Below are positions 6,142 through 9,024 of a DNA stretch of 9,024 nucleotides, piece after piece. Source of the stretch: Planctomycetaceae bacterium (GTDB lineage: Bacteria; Planctomycetota; Planctomycetia; Pirellulales; Thermoguttaceae); NCBI GenBank assembly GCA_031276415.1, contig JAISNF010000399.1, positions 1 to 9,024 on the forward strand, read 5' to 3'. Below the pieces are notes generated by a model that searched no databases, was not told the DNA's origin, and was given only the letters and a program-made list of their open reading frames with translations. Position numbers and translations under genes: made by a program. Each line of letters starts with the position of its first letter. Position 1 is the first letter of the stretch.

Positions 6142-7416
6142 ATGAGTTTCAAAAAATTATTCAAAAGGTTATTCAAAAAGTTATTCGCAACAATGACAAT
6201 GGTATTATTGTTGTTATTATCGGTTGCGGAAAATGTTACGGGAACGGATTGTGAAACGGTTATTCCTGTACCTTGCAATAAGGTTTGTACAAAAAAAACA
6301 TGTATTAAAGGTATTGAAGGTATTGAATTTTACGGTTGGGTATTGACGGGGATTACGATCAATAACCACGGCGGAACCAATGAATACGGGAACCCCGGTC
6401 CCTATGCCTACAACAGAAGTATTACGCCTCAGTCGGGAAATTCGTACATCCTGATGCTGGAACAACCCGCCGATTGGAAACTCAATCAACTTTGGGTCGG
6501 AGCCAAAAAAGAACTCAACGATCATCTCGATTGGGGTTTTCGTGCCGATTTTAATTACGGTACGGATTCTCGTTATCCGCGTTTCTGGGGCGATGAATCG
6601 TTTGATTATAAATGGGGAAGCGGCGATTATTACGCTTCGTTTGTAACACTTAACACAAGTTTCGGAACGAAAAATTTCAATGTGAAAGTTGGTAAATTCG
6701 GAGGCGGTTTTTCTTATGAATCTTTAGCGGCTCCGTATGAATTTTTTTATTCGCACGCTAATATCGCTTATGGTCGTCCCATGACGGTTTCCGGTGTGAT
6801 GGTCGAATCAAAACCGAACGATAAATGGACAATCTCCGGCGCATGGACAGCCGGCGTGTTCAATAGTTTCGATAATTCGTTTGGCGACAACGGTTTTCTC
6901 GGAAAAATCACCCGCCGTTTCAATAAATCCATGTCCTTAACGTACAAAATATTTTATAACGATAAAGGCGGTCATTTCCGTTCTTATGATTCGGCAACAG
7001 ATATTCTCAACACGCTTATTTTTACGTGGCAAATCAACAAGAGTTGGTTTTACATGATTGAGGGTGCGGTTACGGACGGAAAAGTGTACGATAAAATCGG
7101 AACAACCGGCAGCGATTCTTGGGGAATAAATCAACATCTGATTTATACGGTGAATAAAAAATTATCGTTTGGTATTCGGCTTGAATTTCTCCATGCGCAC
7201 GGCACGGTTTTTGATTCGCCGACAGTAACCGGTGGAGAAGGCGGTAATCTTTTTGAAATGACATTAGCGGCAAATTACAAAATCAATTCAAAAACAATGT
7301 TCCGCCCCGAATTACGCTACGATTATGCCCATTACAAAAACGCTTATCATCCATTCGGCAAAGAAACTTACAACCACCAACTCTCCGGCGGAATATCATT
7401 CGCCCTAACCTTCTAA
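6142..7416 (+). CDS. Outer-membrane beta-barrel porin, BBP2/OmpL-like
   Basis: 424 aa. The signal peptide has a long basic start made of three FKKL/FKRL units (12-nt repeats at 6148-6183) and a hydrophobic core MTMVLLLLLSVA, with a plausible cut after A29. The mature start holds four cysteines (C37, C45, C49, C54) before the barrel. From about residue 60 there are alternating amphipathic strands rich in Tyr, Trp, Phe and Gly with Asn/Asp/Gly turns (EFYGWVLTGITIN, LDWGFRADFNYG, FNVKVGKFGGGFSYESL, PMTVSGVMVES). The protein ends in aromatic GGISFALTF, the usual signal for the BAM machinery. This layout fits the BBP2 (putative beta-barrel porin-2) family seen often in planctomycetes; the family name is from recall, not a search. 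Its position behind four Tat-exported proteins suggests it lets their substrate through the outer membrane. Confidence 0.87.
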   Translation: MSFKKLFKRLFKKLFATMTMVLLLLLSVAENVTGTDCETVIPVPCNKVCTKKTCIKGIEGIEFYGWVLTGITINNHGGTNEYGNPGPYAYNRSITPQSGNSYILMLEQPADWKLNQLWVGAKKELNDHLDWGFRADFNYGTDSRYPRFWGDESFDYKWGSGDYYASFVTLNTSFGTKNFNVKVGKFGGGFSYESLAAPYEFFYSHANIAYGRPMTVSGVMVESKPNDKWTISGAWTAGVFNSFDNSFGDNGFLGKITRRFNKSMSLTYKIFYNDKGGHFRSYDSATDILNTLIFTWQINKSWFYMIEGAVTDGKVYDKIGTTGSDSWGINQHLIYTVNKKLSFGIRLEFLHAHGTVFDSPTVTGGEGGNLFEMTLAANYKINSKTMFRPELRYDYAHYKNAYHPFGKETYNHQLSGGISFALTF

Positions 7417-7428
7417 ACTTCAATCGTC

Positions 7429-7519
7429 CACAAATTATTTTAAAATGTGACCGCAGATGACGCAGATAGACGCAGAAAAATAATTTGTGTCCATCTGCGA
7501 AAATCTGCGTAATCTGCGG
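7429..7519. repeat. CGCAGAT inverted-repeat element with possible pseudoknot
   Basis: Arms 7451-7476 and 7494-7519 are complementary at 22 of 26 positions, and each is built of CGCAGA(T) units spaced 9-10 bases apart. The loop segment 7477-7489 is the exact complement of 7429-7441 (CACAAATTATTTT on the + strand), which lies before the left arm. The two pairings cross, so an H-type pseudoknot or two alternative folds are possible. The element begins 13 bases after the porin stop. It could act as an mRNA 3' stabiliser or be a mobile palindromic repeat. No T-run follows, so a classical terminator is not supported. Confidence 0.7.
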
Positions 7520-7547
7520 ACACCACATCTTTTTATCATACAGTTAC

Positions 7548-7575
7548 TTGCAAACTTATATTTTGGGTGTATATT
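7548..7575 (+). promoter_or_regulatory. Candidate sigma70-type promoter for ilvC
   Basis: TTGCAA (7548-7553) and TATATT (7570-7575) are separated by 16 bases, four of six and five of six matches to the usual -35 and -10. The site is about 195 bp before the ilvC start, giving a long leader. In AT-rich DNA such matches occur by chance, and promoter rules in this group are poorly known. Confidence 0.3.
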
Positions 7576-7588
7576 TTACACCTGTAAA
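7566..7588. other. Two overlapping small palindromes before ilvC
   Basis: GGTGTA (7566-7571) pairs with TACACC (7577-7582), while TTTACA (7575-7580) pairs with TGTAAA (7583-7588). The two 6-bp stems share bases, so only one can form at a time. They overlap the candidate -10, so they might be a repressor site or chance. The remaining leader (7589-7769) is AT-rich, and I see nothing else definite in it. Confidence 0.3.
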
Positions 7589-7769
7589 TAAATGATGTTT
7601 TCCGTCATTGTAAAAATATCAGCAGGTAAACTTCCGGCAAGAATAATTATTTTGGTATTTTATCTGCATATTTTACCGGACGAAGATGTCATTTTTTTGC
7701 CAATACTTTGTAAAATTTGTTCATTTACGTTTTCAACTCAATTTCCAACATTTAACACATTTCCAACTC

Positions 7770-8774
7770 ATGGCTGCAACAATTTATTATGAAAAAGACG
7801 CTGATCTTTCCAAACTTAAAGGCAAAACAATTGCGATTCTCGGTTACGGCTCGCAAGGTCATGCGCACGCCCAAAATCTTCGTGATAGCGGTTGTAATGT
7901 GATTGTCGCTGAGGTCAAGGGAATTCCCAATTATGATCTGGCTGTTCACGACAAATTCAAACCGCTCACCACTGAAGAAGCCGTAAAACGTGCTGATTTG
8001 ATTGTTCTGACGTTACCCGATGAACTTCAAGCGGGTATCTTTGAAACACAAATCCGCCCCAACCTTTCCAAAGGAAACCTCGTTATTGCAACACACGGTT
8101 TTAATGTTCATTATGGTCAGTTCAATATGCCCGAAGGAGTTTACGCTATTCTTATCGCTCCGAAAGGTCCCGGGCATCTGGTACGGAGTGAATTTATAAA
8201 AGGCGGCGGTGTTCCGTGTCTTATCGCTCTTGGCGAAGGTGCGGGCGATAAAGAACGGAAAATCGGACTCGCTTACGCTAAAGGTATCGGCGGAACACGC
8301 GGCGGTGTTATTGAAACAACCTTCGCAGAAGAAACAGAAACCGATCTGTTCGGAGAACAAGTTGTTCTTTGCGGCGGTGTTTCTGCTTTGGTACAAAAAG
8401 CCTTTGAAGTTCTCGTTGAAGCCGGTTATCAACCTGAAATGGCTTATTTCGAATGTATGCACGAACTCAAATTAATTGTAGACCTGTTCTATCAAGGCGG
8501 TTTGAATTACATGCGGTACAGTGTTTCCAATACGGCAGAATTTGGCGATTACACGCGTGGACCGCGTATTATTACGGACGAAACGAAAGCCGAAATGAAA
8601 AAAATCTTGACTGAAATTCAAACCGGTGAGTTCGCAAAAGAATGGTTGCTCGAAAACAAAGTCGGTGCGCCGAAATTCAAACGAATCCGCTCCATCCAAC
8701 GACAACACCAACTCGAAGATGTAGGACGCCGACTCCGTAAACTTATGTCTTGGATCGATGTAAAAGAATTTTAG
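7770..8774 (+). CDS. ilvC: Ketol-acid reductoisomerase (class I)
   Basis: 334 aa, the normal class I length. It converts acetolactate or acetohydroxybutyrate to the dihydroxy acid in valine, leucine and isoleucine synthesis, in the cytoplasm, using Mg2+ and a nicotinamide cofactor. The N-terminal Rossmann domain has G25-Y-G-S-Q-G30-H-A-H-A. The C-terminal knotted domain keeps APKGPGH (K132), FAEETETDLFGEQ (D192, E196), FECMHEL (E228, E232) and SNTAEFGD (S253), so it should be active. The cofactor loop V46-A-E48-V-K-G-I-P-N-Y-D-L-A58 lacks the Arg and Ser usually seen in GLRxGSxS and has Glu at the end of the second strand. This points to NADH rather than NADPH. The ATG at 7770 gives the standard MAATIYY start; an in-frame ATG at 7686 would add 28 residues foreign to the family. 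No Shine-Dalgarno sequence is visible. Confidence 0.97.
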   Translation: MAATIYYEKDADLSKLKGKTIAILGYGSQGHAHAQNLRDSGCNVIVAEVKGIPNYDLAVHDKFKPLTTEEAVKRADLIVLTLPDELQAGIFETQIRPNLSKGNLVIATHGFNVHYGQFNMPEGVYAILIAPKGPGHLVRSEFIKGGGVPCLIALGEGAGDKERKIGLAYAKGIGGTRGGVIETTFAEETETDLFGEQVVLCGGVSALVQKAFEVLVEAGYQPEMAYFECMHELKLIVDLFYQGGLNYMRYSVSNTAEFGDYTRGPRIITDETKAEMKKILTEIQTGEFAKEWLLENKVGAPKFKRIRSIQRQHQLEDVGRRLRKLMSWIDVKEF

Positions 8775-8826
8775 TACCAAAAACTTCCCGTAGTTATTCA
8801 GTAGTTAGTTTTGGGCGTAATTCAAA

Positions 8827-8876
8827 AGGTAGGCAACGTTTCACCAGAAACGTTGCCTACCTGAATCGTTTTTTTT
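8827..8876 (+). terminator. Rho-independent terminator after ilvC, made from a repeat hairpin
   Basis: A perfect 16-bp stem (8827-8842 with 8847-8862, loop ACCA) is followed after 6 bases by eight consecutive T (8869-8876). It starts 52 bp past the ilvC stop. The left arm and loop resemble copy 2 of the 75-bp repeat (27 of 34 bases over 145-178). On the other strand only four T follow, so it may terminate the converging gene more weakly. Confidence 0.8.
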
Positions 8877-8964
8877 CAAAAAAAGAATTTTAAAGATGCC
8901 CAATCGTGAAAACTCTATTCCATCAATAGTCGTACAATAGTTGTAAACTGTTACCCGACAAAAT

Positions 8965-9024
8965 TTATTCTTTTACTTGTTGTATTAATTTTTGTAGGTT
9001 ATCGACTTCGTTTGAGAGTTGTTG
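8965..9024 (-). CDS. C-terminal end of a coiled-coil protein (partial)
   Basis: Read on the minus strand from the window edge, the frame gives QQLSNEVDNLQKLIQQVKE and a TAA stop at 8965-8967. The 19 residues have hydrophobic positions spaced 3-4 apart (L, V, L, L/I, V) among Gln, Asn, Glu and Lys, a pattern typical of a coiled-coil end. The rest lies beyond position 9024, so the product cannot be named. The gene would converge on ilvC, with the hairpin at 8827-8862 between them. Such a short frame could be chance, but the composition is unlike the poorly coding sequence next to it. Confidence 0.45.
   Translation of the reverse strand, partial: QQLSNEVDNLQKLIQQVKE

Larger units (their letters stand above)
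798..7416 (+). other. Probable five-gene operon for envelope sugar conversion
   Basis: Five consecutive + strand genes are separated by 89, 72, 61 and 76 bp, and I see no strong hairpin-plus-T-run terminator in those gaps. Four products carry twin-arginine signals and the fifth is an outer-membrane barrel, so all act outside the cytoplasm. Co-transcription is inferred from spacing and shared theme only; gaps of this size could also hold internal promoters. Confidence 0.55.

Noticed and set aside
7686..7769. Upstream in-frame start of ilvC, adding 28 residues
   Set aside because: The extra residues do not resemble the family, and the MAATIYY start at 7770 matches the usual N-terminus.
7592..7792. 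Ile/Leu/Val-rich small frame before ilvC as an attenuation leader peptide
   Set aside because: Such residues are expected from AT-rich DNA. The frame has no ribosome binding site, runs into ilvC in another frame, and is not followed by an antiterminator/terminator pair.

Overview
The window looks like chromosomal DNA from an AT-rich member of the Planctomycetota or a close relative in the PVC group. This is inferred from the gene content, not from a marker gene. Three separate Gfo/Idh/MocA-fold oxidoreductases carry twin-arginine (Tat) signals. They sit next to a barrel porin of the BBP2/OmpL-like kind and a class I ketol-acid reductoisomerase with an unusual cofactor loop. Some genes have a clear AAAGGA ribosome binding site and others have none, which also fits that group. 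All six complete genes are on the + strand.

Positions 1-797 hold no credible gene. The stretch is packed with short palindromic elements: two copies of a 75-bp unit, a run of GC-rich hairpins, two copies of a composite triple-hairpin repeat of about 100 bp, an inverted pair of a 21-bp motif, and a heptanucleotide tandem repeat ending just before the first gene.

Positions 798-7416 form a probable operon of five genes with gaps of 61-89 bp. They are a Tat-signal TIM-barrel-like protein of unknown function, three Tat-signal Gfo/Idh/MocA oxidoreductases (about 534, 423 and 381 aa), and an outer-membrane beta-barrel porin. The simplest reading is a cell-envelope module: the porin admits a sugar, cyclitol or glycoside, and the exported enzymes oxidise, reduce or rearrange it in the periplasm using tightly bound NAD(P). 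Zymomonas glucose-fructose oxidoreductase is the known precedent. The substrate cannot be read from the sequence.

Positions 7417-7769 hold a structured inverted repeat built of CGCAGAT units, with a possible pseudoknot partner, then an AT-rich leader with a candidate promoter. Positions 7770-8774 encode IlvC of branched-chain amino acid synthesis. Its cofactor loop lacks the usual phosphate-binding residues, which suggests NADH use. A 16-bp hairpin with a T-run follows as terminator. It belongs to the same hairpin family as the 75-bp repeats at the start of the window. The last 60 bases read on the minus strand as the C-terminus of a coiled-coil protein whose body lies outside the window.
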